From Mucidula mucida (taxonomy: Eukaryota > Basidiomycota > Agaricomycetes > Agaricales > Physalacriaceae): 64,000 nucleotides of DNA. Below, piece by piece: positions 22,115 to 34,160 of this stretch. The stretch lies in NCBI GenBank assembly GCA_015501055.1, contig JADNYV010000022.1, positions 186,001 to 250,000 on the forward strand, in the 5' to 3' direction. How positions within the stretch are numbered: position 1 is the first letter of the stretch; each line of letters opens with the position of its first letter. The notes beneath the pieces were generated by a model, which saw only the letters and a program-made list of their open reading frames with translations, ran no database searches and was not told the origin of the DNA. A program made the translations under genes and the position numbers.

Positions 22115-23940
22115 TTAATCATCGAGCTCCAGCTCTCTGCGAATAATTTCTCGGACCTCCCGCAGGCCCCCGCCCTCGCGCTTGACTCGTTTGGGACTTC
22201 GAGTGAGCAACTCTTTCGCGCTGTCCTTGATCTTACGAGACCCAGGGCTCGAGGGGGTAACAAGTCCGCTACCAACATCGGCGGAACTGGACTTGGGCAT
22301 CTCCAGCCATTCTTCACCGGTGAGGGTCAACGGCTTCAAGAAGAAGGGACACAGCTGCGTCAACATCTCCAAAGACTCCGTAGCCTCCGCCATAGAGATG
22401 GGTATCGGCGAAGACTTGATGACTGTGCTAGCCACTTCAGAGAGAGGTAATGCTCTTCGTTTGCGATGCGTAGGAGTCGCAGTCGGTGTTGTGGGCGTTG
22501 GGCCCGCAAACATCCTGTGAAGAAAGTTTGAGCACGACGTCATTGTGGATCATTGAAACAACGTACATCCACACACTTTCCGCGACGCCTGGCAGGCGAC
22601 CAAGAAGACAGCGTCTTCTCATTTCCTCTTGTCCGAGTTTCAGCATTTGTTCTCGCGAAAGCTTAGCCCCGACAATGTCATGTTTCGGAGTTTTTGTAGG
22701 GGAAGAAGTCAGTGAACGCTGACGCACACGTTCATACAAAGCTTGCCTGCGCGATGAAGTAGGAGTTTGGGGGACTGTAGACGCCGTCGATCCTCGTTGA
22801 TGCACGGGCGTAGAGGGTACATCCGACATGGAAACATTAGACGAAGTTGGTGTACGTGTTGGCGTATTGATAGAGGGAGGACGACGATCTCTCCGTGATG
22901 GAGTTTGTGGAAATAGAATAGAATTCTTTGTAGGAGATCTTTGAATAGAAGATGGTGTAATAGGAAACGGGACAGCAAAGTCACGAACGACACGCTTAGT
23001 GGGAGATTTGGAAGGCGATCCGGGTAAAGAGGGAGCAGGAAATGAACCGGTAGCTTTTGGTGAAAGAGATGCAAAGACACGGGTGAGGGCGGATGGTTTG
23101 GCTGGTATACTAAGCTCTGGCAGAGTGGCGAGAGGAATGAGAGGAATGTTTTCCTCATTTTCATGAAGCTGTAATCGAAATGAGTACAGTGGTCACGTCG
23201 TGGGCGTGCATAGACCAACCTGTTGCCATTTCACCAACTTGGCGTGAAACTGTGATTTACGCTGTTCGGCAGCAGCCGTCCAGCGAGCAACTGCAGCCAT
23301 GCCTCCGCCCATGTCCTTATCGATGTCCATTTCGACCTCAATTCCGATTCCATACGCAGGGACGCGCTTCTTATCCACTTTGGAATGGTGAGTGGCCGAG
23401 GTGAGGACGAAGCCCATGGCTCCTCGGCTCCATTCCTTGGGCTGAGAAGGTGTCTCCGTCTCCAAAAAAGGATTATCGTCGTCGTCGTCGGGCGAGGTGT
23501 CTTTCGGCACCGACTTGCCATCCCATTCCCAAAGCCAGCAGAGCCTGCGGAGATCAACCACGCTGAACTGAGTCGTGAGTCCGGTATAGGTCTGGAGCGA
23601 AAGGTGGTTTAACACGTTGCGGACAATTCCGGTGTCCGAAGTTGGCGATACGGCGCATGATGCCAAAGCATGAGAGAGGGCATGTTGAAGGCCGTTTTGA
23701 ATAGTATGTAGGCGTGATAAATGAGAGGCCAGATCGACTGCTTTAGGTGTCTTTCTTGCCGCAGTCGATGGGGTTGCAAGGCTTCTGTTACAGCCGTGAA
23801 AATCAGAAAAATTCGGAGAAAACAGACAGCAACACGTACGAGGTCCTCAGTCGTTTCGGGGTGAACTCGGTCTCATCCAGCTCAGGAGGGCAGCGTTTTT
23901 TCCTGGGAGACACCTGGAGAGACGAATAGAAATCTGCCAT
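22115..23940 (-). CDS. CDT1: Cdt1 DNA replication licensing factor
   Basis: Loads the MCM2-7 helicase at origins in G1. After a short N-terminal exon ([16 protein letters not shown]), the central winged-helix domain includes [20 protein letters not shown] and [16 protein letters not shown] (about 23640-23510). A long Ser/Pro/Thr-rich linker with many TP/SP sites follows ([19 protein letters not shown]). The C-terminal MCM-binding winged helix has [31 protein letters not shown] and [14 protein letters not shown]. Proline-directed sites suggest CDK control. An Asp run comes from a GTC repeat near 23475. Start ATG at 23940; an ACGCGT box lies 24 bp upstream. Four or more introns. Confidence 0.88.
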
Positions 23941-24523
23941 TGCCTGCGGGGAAGGTGGCGCAAACGCGTCCCGGTGATGGATGGGTGTCGCGAATCAAGT
24001 GGCAAAGCGGGTGACAACCATCACGTGCTTCCGTCACATTCCAAGTTCACTCTTCAGCAGCGACGACCGGGCAAATTCCTGCTTATCTCTACACTCTCTT
24101 CACTATATGCGAGATGTTTTCCTTCACCTCACAGAGTGAATTGAGAAATACAAAAAATGCGGTCGTTCTGTATCTCTTCACCTGTCATTATTTGAGGCCA
24201 GTTTCACCCTGACTTGAGCCGAGGTAGGTCATGCTCCCCGTTTCTTCATTATCGTTCCGTTGAAAGTTGAAACACATCTATTTAGCACATCTGCGAGTGT
24301 TTTCCATGCCTTTTTCGCTCATCGAATACTGCGAAACATGTCGAGCATTGCGCTTGATGAGGTAGATACGCTTCTTGTAATGGGCCATTGACACGAGGTG
24401 ACAATGGGTCCGGGGATAGTCCTGTCATGCCGCCTTCGCATGTACGATGCCTCATGGTCGAGCATCTCTTATATCTCCCAGGCCCTTCGAATCGAGGCAT
24501 AATCGTTTCCTATTCTCTCCCCA
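23941..24523. promoter_or_regulatory. Divergent region CDT1 / CCCH-NYN gene 1
   Basis: About 580 bp between divergent starts. It contains the ACGCGT box near CDT1. Minus-strand frames of up to 72 codons (24282-24500) show no family resemblance, so I treat the region as regulatory. Confidence 0.4.
23964..23969. promoter_or_regulatory. ACGCGT (MCB-like) site upstream of CDT1
   Basis: Perfect MluI cell-cycle box hexamer 24-29 bp before the CDT1 ATG. In yeasts this is the site of the MBF (Mbp1/Swi6, Cdc10) factor, and fission-yeast cdt1 was named as a Cdc10-dependent transcript, so G1/S control is a natural inference. Confidence 0.55.
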
Positions 24524-26507
24524 ATGGCCCTTGACGCGAACGATATGCACCCCGGTTCTATGAGAACGCAAGCTGTGTATGCCGTTCATTCAGCTTGACG
24601 TTCATTCCAAGTAACTCTTGATTGACAGAAACCAATACTTCGATCAGCTCACTCAGCTAAGGGGTAAATCTTGTAGTTCGCTTCCATCAAGACCACTAAC
24701 CCTTAGCTCGTCAGACGAAGTCATCGGAATCCTGACTGGGGAAACACAATATATCGAGAAGATCAACCAGCTTGAGACCGAATTGAGCGCGTACAAGCGC
24801 GCCTATGCCGACGTCGATTTGGAGCGTAAACATTATCAGAAGAAGCAAGGCGAAGCTGAGCAGCAGCGGGAGCTTTTGGAGTATCAGCTCAAAGTAAGTC
24901 CGGCGTGTCTATTCTATACCTTCATTTTGATTGAACGATGATTAGGGACATCGTGTCGTATGCCTTATCGATGGAGATGGTGCTATATTCTCGGACCAGC
25001 TCATTTCGCAAGGCTTAGCTGGTGGCCTTGCCGCTGCTCAAAAGCTTTCCGACTCTATTCTCCAGTACATGTCCGAGTCAAGCAGTGGCGGCGCTCATCA
25101 GTATCAGATTTGGGTCTACATCTTCTACAATAAACGAGGCCTAGTCGATACGTTTGGGCGGCTAGGTCATGCTACTCTCAAGGCCAAGTTTGATGACTTT
25201 GTCATGGGATTTAACCAAGCCGCTGAGCGTTTCCTCATGGTAGACGTTGGTAACGGCAAGGAGGCTGCTGACGCTAAAATTAAAGGTGGGATTTCGCAAT
25301 CAATCAAGCTCTCGAAATGCCAGATTAACTTCAATTTAGCGCATCTCGAAGATGATATACGTCTCCCCCAAACGTGCAAGGTTTTGTTCGCCGGTATGGT
25401 TCTCGTCATTGATATACCCCGGAGGCCCTTCTGAACGTATTCTTGTCTAGGATGTCACGACAATGGTTATGTGTCTAACCTCCGGTCTCAAATCACAGCA
25501 GGCTACAAACAAAAGCTGGTTCTTCTCAAGAGCTATACGGAAATGGCTGCCGGCATCTCTGACTTGGACTTACCAACGTTGACGATTCCGGATCTGTTTA
25601 TGAAGCAGAAATTGGGAGCGCCGTCTGCGCCTACTGGTGCGTCGCGCCGCCGTGGCTCTTCCTTCGCTGCACGACCTCCTCCTCCTTCTCCTCCTCCTCC
25701 CGAATCCACTCCTTTGGGTCCCAAGACGCCCGGCTTAGAGACTATGGCCAGTAACCCTGTTGGAGCGGCGGTCTCGGAGCCTGAACCTATCGTTGTAAAG
25801 CGTCCTGCTTTTTCACCTCCAACCTACTCTTTTGCCGTCAAGAGTGATAGAAGATCATGCACGCCAGATTTGGATGCCTCCAGGAGCAGCGCCTCGAGCG
25901 ATTCTGGGGATAGCGATGATCTGTCTCTGGATAGCATTATGTCTCAATCGTTCACTTCACACTCGTCTTCTTCTCGTCGCATTGACCCCAATCTGGTGAG
26001 CAGCAGTTCTATTTATTCTTAGCTCTATAGCTCATTTCCGATCTCTTCAGGCGCTTTCGAAACGTGAGTGCCGTCATACCTATTATCCGCTTGTCCTCCC
26101 ATATAATTTCAGAGAAACCTCCGCCTTGCACGCTCTTCTACTTGGCATCGTGCAAGCATGGCTCCGATTGCAAGTACGCGCATGATTATCTTCTTGACGA
26201 GGACCATTACAGAGAGATTCGTACGAATGCCAAGAAAGCCCCGTGTCCGTACGTTAACAAAGGTGTGATTGGTTTAGCTCGCATTTGTAAAGCGTTGACA
26301 CATTCTCACAGGCGAGACGTGCATTTGGGCAGAAGATTGCTGTTACGGACACAGTTGTCCCTCCTTGGGGAGCTGTTATTTCCTCAAGAAAGGCAAGTGT
26401 AAATTTGTTGGCGGTACGTCGACTTTGCATTTGTGCCCGAGCATGCTTTTAACTTTGCTTCGTTAGTCGACATGCACAAGGATCCGAAGACCCCTGCGAA
26501 CGAGTAA
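24524..26507 (+). CDS. Tandem CCCH zinc-finger protein with NYN-like domain (paralogue 1)
   Basis: Fungal protein with three parts. First is a coiled-coil (YIEKINQLETELSAYKRAY, about 24750-24890). Second is an NYN/PIN-like domain: VVCLIDGDGAIF, YQIWVYIFYNKRGL, RFLMVDVGNGKEAADAKIK, then KVLFAGCHDNGYVSNL. This looks like the family I recall as DUF7923. A Pro/Ser-rich linker leads to the third part, CCCH fingers (CTLFYLASCKHGSDCKYAH and CPYVNKGETCIWAEDCCYGH, about 26125-26370). The acidic LIDGDG and the CHDNG motif are at positions expected for a metal-dependent RNase fold; with CCCH fingers this suggests an RNA-binding nuclease, but activity is inference. Ends at 26507. The paralogue follows 0.5 kb downstream on the same strand. 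Confidence 0.75.
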
Positions 26508-27026
26508 GGCGATAGTTATGCTTCCCTATGATCATGTATGAACGTTATGCACCTTATAAGTATGTCTCCATGTTACCGAACCCCCGTGAGACTCAGTGAC
26601 TTCTCGTCAACTGTTTCCGCGGCCAATGCCGACGATTTGGAACCCTTTTTTCCGTCTAGAAACCCCCTTCCGTACAATTAATCGCGCAAAGAACTCACTC
26701 TTTGCTAGCAACAGATCTGATGCGCACTAGTGTCGTACATACTTATCGTGATGTGGCGGATTTCCCAAACATTCCAAGGACCAATACTATTGAAGAAGCA
26801 CCAAAAATTGTTCCGCCTTTTTTTCGAGGCCGCGCGTGAGAGACGAAGAGTATTTCGGTCTCGACCTTACCCTTTTCGCTTCCCGGGTGGGCCCTTGGAT
26901 TGAGAACTGCCGAAGAACCATGTCCGTTTACCTGATCACTGGTTTATATTGACCGCGAAGACGCCATGCTTTAAAGGGTGCCTCAGGCTGTCGACGCTGG
27001 TTTGTGTAGAATCGTCCTCTCCCGCC
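26508..27026. other. Intergenic between the two CCCH-NYN paralogues
   Basis: About 520 bp holding the 3' UTR of paralogue 1 and the promoter of paralogue 2. T-runs occur at about 26645 and 26817. No recognisable gene or repeat. Confidence 0.3.
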
Positions 27027-28876
27027 ATGTCCACATCGACATCGATAGACAACGTCCCCGCGCTCCGGACGGCATGGTAAGCATATGCGTATCGAATAGG
27101 TCTCGTTCCCTGACAGGCGGTTACCAACAGGCATGGATGTTTCGACCGTTTACTCTGTCAGTGTATTATTTCTACTTGACATCAACACCTTCTAATACGC
27201 AACGACAGTCTTGTCCAGCGCGACATGTCAGCAAAATGAGAACCTCGCGCACCAGGTAGAGAACCTCACGGCCGCGCTTGAAGATTATAAAAGCGCGTAT
27301 GCTGAGGCTCAAGACAAGATCGAAGCCAATAAGCGGCATATCCTCTGGCTCAACGATAAACTTGGCGCCGATGTACCTTTGTTCTACGACGCCTTCCTTT
27401 TGCATACTGATACGTCTTTAGGAGTCTCGCAAGCTACCTACCACTAATTCCTGTATTCGAGGCTCCTTGGTTCACTGCGCACTGAACGGGAACAACATTA
27501 TGTTCGACCCCGTCCTGTTGGCACGAGGCTCCGAGGGGCTGAGGACGCCATAGAGCAGGTCAGGAAAAGGATCGCGATTGAGTTGTCGCGACAGGGCGTC
27601 CAAGCACAGGAAGTTCACTCGTTTTCCATCAACATCTACTTCAACAAGGAGCAAGTCGCCGAGTCCCTCACGTCGAGTAATATCTGTACCCGCGAACAGT
27701 TCGACGCTTTCTTTACGGTGCAATGTCTTGTGAATGCGGGGTTCATGGCGATGGCTAACAGCATTATCCAGGGATTCAGCAATGCTTCACCGAAATATCT
27801 TGTGGTTGACGTTGGCCCGGATACCATCCAGGCCGCGAGAAAGCTGTCTGGTATGTCAAACATCTATTCAGTCGACCCCAAACTGATCTAGGATTGGACA
27901 GATTATGTGGATACTTTTGTCAACCTTCCCAGCACGCTTCGAGTTATTTGTGGCGGTAGGCATTTTTTGCTCGGCTTCTCTTCCGATCACTGACTGGCAT
28001 AACTTTGCATAGGCGTCGATACAGGTGTTGTCGACCCCGCGCTTCAAGAACAATTAATTTTCTTCAAAACCTCGATAAGTGGAGTTACCAACATACCCAT
28101 GATTTCTGGAAAATCTCTCTTCTTCGACATGGAATCGCTGGAGCCTACCCGACGAAAGCTGTCGCCATTGAATGTGGGCAGACGGGGTGGCGTTACGTTG
28201 CCGCTCGAACTTGGAAGCTTGGCGGGACTGGTCAGCCCGTCGTCTAAGAGCTCTTCATCTGCCGGTTCATCATCCACAACCCCGTCGTCTATAAGCCCGT
28301 CGTCTCAAACGTATGCTGTTCTTGACCCCAACTTGGTGCGTGCCTCTGTAAAGCTCCAGCACAGTGCACTTCTCTGACATTTGAACAGCCTTTGCATAAA
28401 CGTGAGCTTTTTGGTCAGGATTTCTCGCCAGAGCCAATCTCGCTTATAGAAAACCCGCCGCCATGTAATGAGCACTACCTCATGTCGTGCTCCAAGGGGG
28501 TACGTAGTACGATGTTCAATTACCCGCGCCTGTCGCTGATTATTAAACTATAGACGAGCTGCAGATATTCGCACAGCTACAAGCTTACGAAGGAGCAGAT
28601 GGATACGCTGGCCGAGAATGCCAAGAAGGCGCCGTGTAATTGGATGAAGAACGGTATGTTATGTCACCGAGATGTCCCGCCTGGAGACACTTAACTCTGA
28701 CGCACAGGTCTAAAGTGCCCATACGAAGACAAGTGCTGTTGGGGGCATGTGTGTCCCAATGGACCGAGCTGTGTCCATCTCAGCCGGGGCAAGTGCTGGT
28801 TCAAGGAAGGTATGTTGTCTCATTTACTGATACTTTCGCCCTTTTACGCGACAATTCAGAAAGCATGCATGCCTGA
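27027..28876 (+). pseudogene. Tandem CCCH zinc-finger protein with degenerate NYN-like domain (paralogue 2, frameshifted)
   Basis: Same order of parts as its upstream neighbour: coiled-coil (QVENLTAALEDYKSAYAEA), NYN-like domain, Ser-rich linker (SSSSAGSSSTTPSSISPSS) and fingers CNEHYLMSCSKGTSCRYSH (C-x7-C-x5-C-x3-H) and CNWMKNGLKCPYEDKCCWGH. Two things differ. The first strand reads CALNGNNIMF where paralogue 1 has CLIDGDGAIF, so both acidic residues are replaced by Asn; and CHDNG is GVDTG. Also, the frame breaks at the G-run 27535-27538: one more G would join LLARGSEG to AEDAIEQVRKRI. The rest of the frame is open to the stop at 28874-28876. Either a sequencing deletion or a young pseudogene; in both cases probably catalytically dead. 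Confidence 0.7.
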
Positions 28877-29078
28877 CGGAGTCGTCCCGATTTATATAAA
28901 TTTTAAATACACAAGCTAGTTCCAGGATACGGAAATTGTACTAATACGTTGTTAAAAATGCGTTGAGTGCGTTGCGTTCTCCATCGGGTAAGTGTCCGGT
29001 TATAGCCGTGAGAAATGATGGGAACTTGATATCTATTCATCTTCTCTCTCGACGACGACCACTAGAACATCCCGAGAA

Positions 29079-30056
29079 ATGTCCACCGTAAGTGTTGTAT
29101 TGCCTGCGATTACCATCTGGCGTGTCTTATGCCCATCTAGACGCAAGAAGAAGATGATTTTGCGCTTCAGCATACCCCTGGTATCACGAAATCTATATCC
29201 AAGGGAGGATCTCGCTGAGTGCTCGCCTTGTTTAGGATACAAGCCTACAGCTGCCAAGACAGCTGAGGAGTATGCGAAGCTTGATGCGGAGGACGAGAGC
29301 TTGGCGCGCTGGAAGGCGTCGTTGGGTATCGTGCCAGGAGTAGGCGGGACTGCCAATGGCCCTAAGGTATGCCATTAGGCGCTTTGTTTCTGGGACAAAC
29401 TTGATATTCATGTAGCATCACCAAAGGTCACCGTCTTGACTCTCGAACTGGACTCGCCAACACTCCCGGCTGGACGAAAGATTGTCTTTGACCTCAAGGA
29501 CGTTGCAAAGCTCGCCGACACAAAGAAGAATCCGATTGTCATCAAGGAAGGCGTGGAATACAAGTCAGTATCCGCTTGTCGACTTGATTCCATTCAGCGC
29601 TCATGTCGCGTTGATCAGCGTCCGCATCACGTTCAAAGTGAACCACTCCATCATCTCGGTGAGTCGCTACCGTGGCCAGGACAGCAGCGTCTGATGGTGA
29701 TGCTCCAAGGGCGTGCGATACATCCAAGTGGTCAAGCGGGCGGGCGTCAAGGGTATGATCTACTACCGCTCAGTGCTTGTTGCCATCGCTGATTCTCCGT
29801 CTACAGTCGACAGACTAGATCAGATGCTCGGGTCATACGGGCCTCATCCGAATGGCGAGCCATACATCAAGAACTTTGACCCCGATGTCTCTCCATCCGG
29901 CATGCTCGTGCGCACGGGTACGTACAACGTGAAAAGCCGTGTTGTCGACGACGACGGCGAGATCTATGCCGGTAGGCCGGTTCACTCTGCCAATGGTATG
30001 CTATTGACCTTTTCATAGACTGGGAATGGCACTTTAAGCTCGGCAAAGAGTGGTAG
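29079..30056 (+). CDS. Rho GDP-dissociation inhibitor
   Basis: Cytosolic RhoGDI, which extracts prenylated Rho/Cdc42 GTPases from membranes and keeps them inactive. The spliced protein is about 195 residues. The N-terminal acidic regulatory arm (TQEEDDFALQHTPGYKP) is split by two introns. The immunoglobulin-like domain shows AEDESLARWKASLGIVPG, VKRAGVKVDRLDQMLGSYGP, VSPSGMLVRTGTYNVKSR and the C-terminal DWEWHFKLGKEW. All junctions keep the frame. The ATG at 29079 is directly followed by an intron after the third codon (ATGTCCACC-GTAAGT). Confidence 0.93.
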
Positions 30057-30199
30057 TTTTCTCGGGCGTTTGTATAGTTAATTTGACAATGGTGCCCGCA
30101 TGCATTCGGCCTGGAATCTCATATGTAGTTCATTCAATTTAGCATTTCACGACGATTCAGATCTACTTTTACTTTTTGCACTTTTGTGACCGATGTGAC

Positions 30200-31470
30200 A
30201 TGATCTTTCTTCTTCGCGTTCCACCCAGGTGCATACCGGTCTGGCGCCAGCCGCTATGTAGGCCAGCCTTTATACGCCCACCGTCGACGTGCAGAAAGGC
30301 GTCAACCATTGTCACACACACGCGTCGTTCATGGGTTGAAAGGCTGCCTCCAAAAATGCGTCCATACCTGTATTTGACGCGCATCGACAAGCCCATAGGG
30401 ACTCTGCTGCTCTTTTATCCCTGTGGTACGCCAAGGTCGCGTGTTTTCCAGCAACAAAATCTTATTCATGCTAGCTTGGTCGATTTCAATGGCTGCTTAC
30501 GCGCTGCACACGCCGTACACCGTCCCGTTGACATTCATAAGCCTATTCGGCGCCGGCGCGTTGGTGATGAGAGGAGCGGGCTGCACTATCAACGACATGT
30601 GGGACCGAAATCTGGACAAGGCTGTTGGTGCGCCTGTCTGCTGTGCTCTCGACGCGAAACTTGATTTGTCTCAGCCAGGACACGCGAACGACCATTATCC
30701 CGGGGCGACATCTCTATGCCCCAGGCATGGTCATTTCTTGCCGCCCAACTCTCGGTAGGCTTGGCTGTCTTATTGCAGTTGAACTGGTACAGGCAAGTTG
30801 ATACCTGTCTTACCCTCAAGTATCCAAAAACCCTCTTCAGTATCTTCCTCGGCGCGGCGTCGTTGTCTGTCGTAACCATATATCCCTTCATGAAGCGCGT
30901 CACCCACTGGCCCCAGGCTGTTCTGGGTTCGTGTCGGCTGAACTACCCTATTGCCTTCTTCTGAACCAAACTTACAGGACTCGCGTTCAACTGGGGAGCT
31001 CTTCTAGGCTGGTCTGCCGTAGCCGGCGTAACCGATTGGAGTATCTGTCTACCCCTCTACGCAGGCGGTGTGTGTGGACTCTGGTCTACGACACTATTTA
31101 TGCACATCAGGTGAATACCTTTCCCCGGAGTATGGTGGGCCACAAATAACGCGTCCTGTAGGATAAGACAGACGACGTGACTGTGGGCATTCGCTCAACA
31201 GCGCTCCTCTTTGGCCCCCGTTCTCGTCAACTCCTTTCTGGACTGTCGGTGGCTTCCATATCACTCATTTCATACGCCGGCTTCCTGAACGCCCAGGCCC
31301 TTCCGTTCTACATCGGGGTGGGATTGGGAGCTACACAGCTGGCCCGCGTCCTTTACCAAACTGATTTTGATAGCCGGCCCAGCTGCTGGAAAGGTTTCCT
31401 AGGTTGCGGCTGGTCCGGATTTTGGATTTGGATGGGGACATTGGGTGACTATTTGTACGCGATAATGTAG
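30200..31470 (+). CDS. COQ2: 4-hydroxybenzoate polyprenyltransferase (ubiquinone biosynthesis)
   Basis: Mitochondrial inner-membrane UbiA prenyltransferase that joins 4-hydroxybenzoate to the polyprenyl tail in coenzyme Q synthesis. The N-terminus is basic, Arg-rich and lacks acids ([19 protein letters not shown]), a plausible transit peptide. Both Asp-rich motifs are present: NDMWDRNLD (about 30590) and [13 protein letters not shown] (about 31087-31165, across an intron). Helices include [14 protein letters not shown] and [20 protein letters not shown] segments. One intron (30793-30840) uses a GC donor, GCAAGT. Start chosen at ATG 30200; stop at 31468-31470. Confidence 0.93.
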
Positions 31471-31790
31471 ACTTGGTCGTCAATTTGAACAAAATCAATT
31501 AGATGAAAATTATATGCACTCGGAGGGGTAGATATAATCAAAAACGCTTTCGCGCATAGAGAGAAGATGGATACATGATAGTAGCAGCAAGAGGCGTCGT
31601 CGCGGAGAAGGGATATCCTAAAGGAGGCGAGCATTTAAGTTTTCACATTAGCTGTAGCAACAAGATCATGAAGATTCGTGAAGACATAAGGGAAAAACGG
31701 AAGAGAAGCTGGGGATACAAATGATGCGAAGATGTAGGAACGATAAATATTAAAAATGCAACAGATTGAACGAATCAAAGATGGAAGATA
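31471..31790. other. Convergent 3' region, COQ2 / YTP1
   Basis: About 320 AT-richer bases between two convergent stops, probably the two 3' UTRs. Nothing else seen. Confidence 0.3.
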
Positions 31791-34160
31791 CTATGCTGAG
31801 CTGTGGAAAGCAGGCACTGATCTTGTTCGTGATTTTAGGTAGCCTTTGTAGCCCACGACACAGACAGTCCATGTGAAGGCCAGACAAGTGAGCGCAACGG
31901 CGACGTTGAGGAACATCATGACATCTGAGATGAAGAGGAGGTATCAGTAACAATGATCCAAGGCGTTGACGGTGTCTCGTACCATCCCTTCCCCGTCTCA
32001 TCGCGGCAATTGTCAATTCCTCTGTTGAGAACATGAAACTCAAGCCGCCGCACGCGAGGAAAAAGCTTCCAAGTGCTTCCGTGGGAGGGCGAGAAGGCAA
32101 CATCGACCGAGGAGGACCGAGCCACAAGAAGAAGTACGTCAAACAGCGCAGCACAGAGAACGCAACCAGAAGGTTTCCCCACAGCATGTGTATCTGGACC
32201 TAAAGGAGCGAAATCAGTGACCGAGAAATAGACATCGGACAGATGGAGAAGAAGCGTTTTGGCGGAGATAAGGCATCTCGAGTTTCTGATGAGGCATCGT
32301 CATACCTGAAAGACATACGCCTGAGCATGGGCTGCCATCGCGGCACCCGTGACACCAATGACTAGGGCCGGGAAAGGATTGTAACTCGCAATGTAGCTGG
32401 GCGGCTCAGCGATAGCCTCCCCAGAGACCGACGGGGGCAAGGCGGCGATCGTTGATCCAGCCATCCACTTTCTCACCCGCTTGGACTCGAGTGCCATTCC
32501 CACAAGTCCGGCAAACCAGAACATGACCTACACAGAGCTCCGATCAGTCATTGATCATCTCGTAAGAAACGCGCACTCCTACCGCAATGCCAATGTGCTG
32601 AATCTGCTTCGTGGTGTAGGGATCACCAGGGTGCGCTCCGAATCGTTCCATCCATGTGTTCGTAATCCCGTACAAAAATATCACGAATGACTCGACGAAC
32701 TCTGCGCTCACGTAGTCGCCGTTGGGCGCCCGGTTCCAAGCCCAGCCCAGGTCAGAGTATGCGCCAAGGAAGCGTGCAAAGGTGAGCAAGCCATAGCACC
32801 AGAATATAGCGCCCTCTATCGGAAGAACGGGCATCAGCGGGGATGAAGGCAGGAATGTTGCGCCATGCTTACTGATGAGATGAGCAAGGCACCCGTTCGT
32901 GTAATTTCCTCTGCAGCCGCCTGGGCAGATATGAATCAACTAACCGATGTCGATCGGCTTTGGGGAACACTCACCAGTGTAGATGACGACTCCGAGGATT
33001 AATTGTCCGAAGCCGGCCACAACGAGGGACCTTTCCACCGTGGCGAACACACCGGTCCCAATCTGCTGAAGCAGAGATCGTTTCGAATGAGCTTTGCTCT
33101 TGAAATCCATAGCACCATCGTCCGAATGTATCGATCGTTCTCCAAACAAAGTACGGTCAGATGCAGCGGATTGTGAGAACTCGCGATGATGACGGTTCAC
33201 GTTGTTCGCCCATTGCGCGGTGTCGCCATGAATAGTCGCTTCATCATAGTGTACATGGCGGTCCGAAGTCGTCGGGCTAGGCACGTCCTTCAGTGGGTCA
33301 TCCAGCTCGTACTCTTCAGGCTCCTCAGTAACCAACCCAGCGTACTCTGGTGACGATCCTTTTAACCAAGCACTATCCCGACCTAGAATCGCAACATTCC
33401 AAAAGGGCTTCAGCGCGAGCCTTTCTCCGCTGCGTACAAATGAAAGGATCCGCCGAAATATCGCGAGGAGGTCGACACAAGTGAGAACAATCGCGACGAG
33501 TAAGAGCAGATAGCTCTGTGTCCCATGTACCGATCCTATGTGGAGATGGTTAATATTATGCGGGCGGAACTTCCGTCAAGATATGAGATGATACCTTCAT
33601 ACCTATAGGCGGAGGGTGTCAATTCATATGCCAGGCGACGTCACTGCTGATTGTTGACTTACATATTAGGTGTGAGCTTTCTATACAACGCGCTAGACGC
33701 GCAACCCAGGGCGGCCAGTACATAGAACATCACCGTCACGGCGCCATGCCAAGAATGGTTGACAGATCTCATGGCGATGCCTGGGGACGTAGTGAGAAAA
33801 TTGTCACCTCGTATCGAGAAGTCAAGCCCGGGTCTCACCTACAGGTAACGCGACGAAGAACGCCAGACACATGAGGACTGCATGAGTGAACATGAGGCCG
33901 GGATGTTGATGATCAGTGGCCGGGTCATTCTCCCAATCTAACGTGTAATACGAGGGCGGAATGGGGGCGTGGTGAAGGGTGACTTCCGTCTCGTTGAGCT
34001 CAGTCATGGGAGCGCCGTGGTGGTGGTGGTGGTCATCCCGAACAGCTAGACCCCCAGACGATGACGCATCGTTGACTAGCGACGCGTAGGAAACGGATAT
34101 TGAAGCTAAAACGCAGAGAGCCGCGGCGGGCAGGCCGATGGTAGACCAGCTAGAGCGCAT
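31791..34160 (-). CDS. YTP1: YTP1-like membrane protein
   Basis: Multi-pass membrane protein of the fungal YTP1 family (N-terminal DUF2427-type part, C-terminal Ytp1 part); its molecular role is unknown. A signal peptide (MRSSWSTIGLPAAALCVLAS) is followed by a His run next to acids (DDHHHHHG), which could bind metal. Helices include GLMFTHAVLMCLAFFVALPV and HGTQSYLLLLVAIVLT. A long charged cytosolic loop separates them from the C-terminal helices (GVFATVERSLVVAGFGQL, AIFWCYGLLTFARFLGAYS, FVIFLYGITNTWMERFG, KIQHIG-type segment). The start at 34160 gives the clean signal peptide; a longer frame upstream has no ATG at its end. The last exon ends in SVPAFHSSA. Confidence 0.82.
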
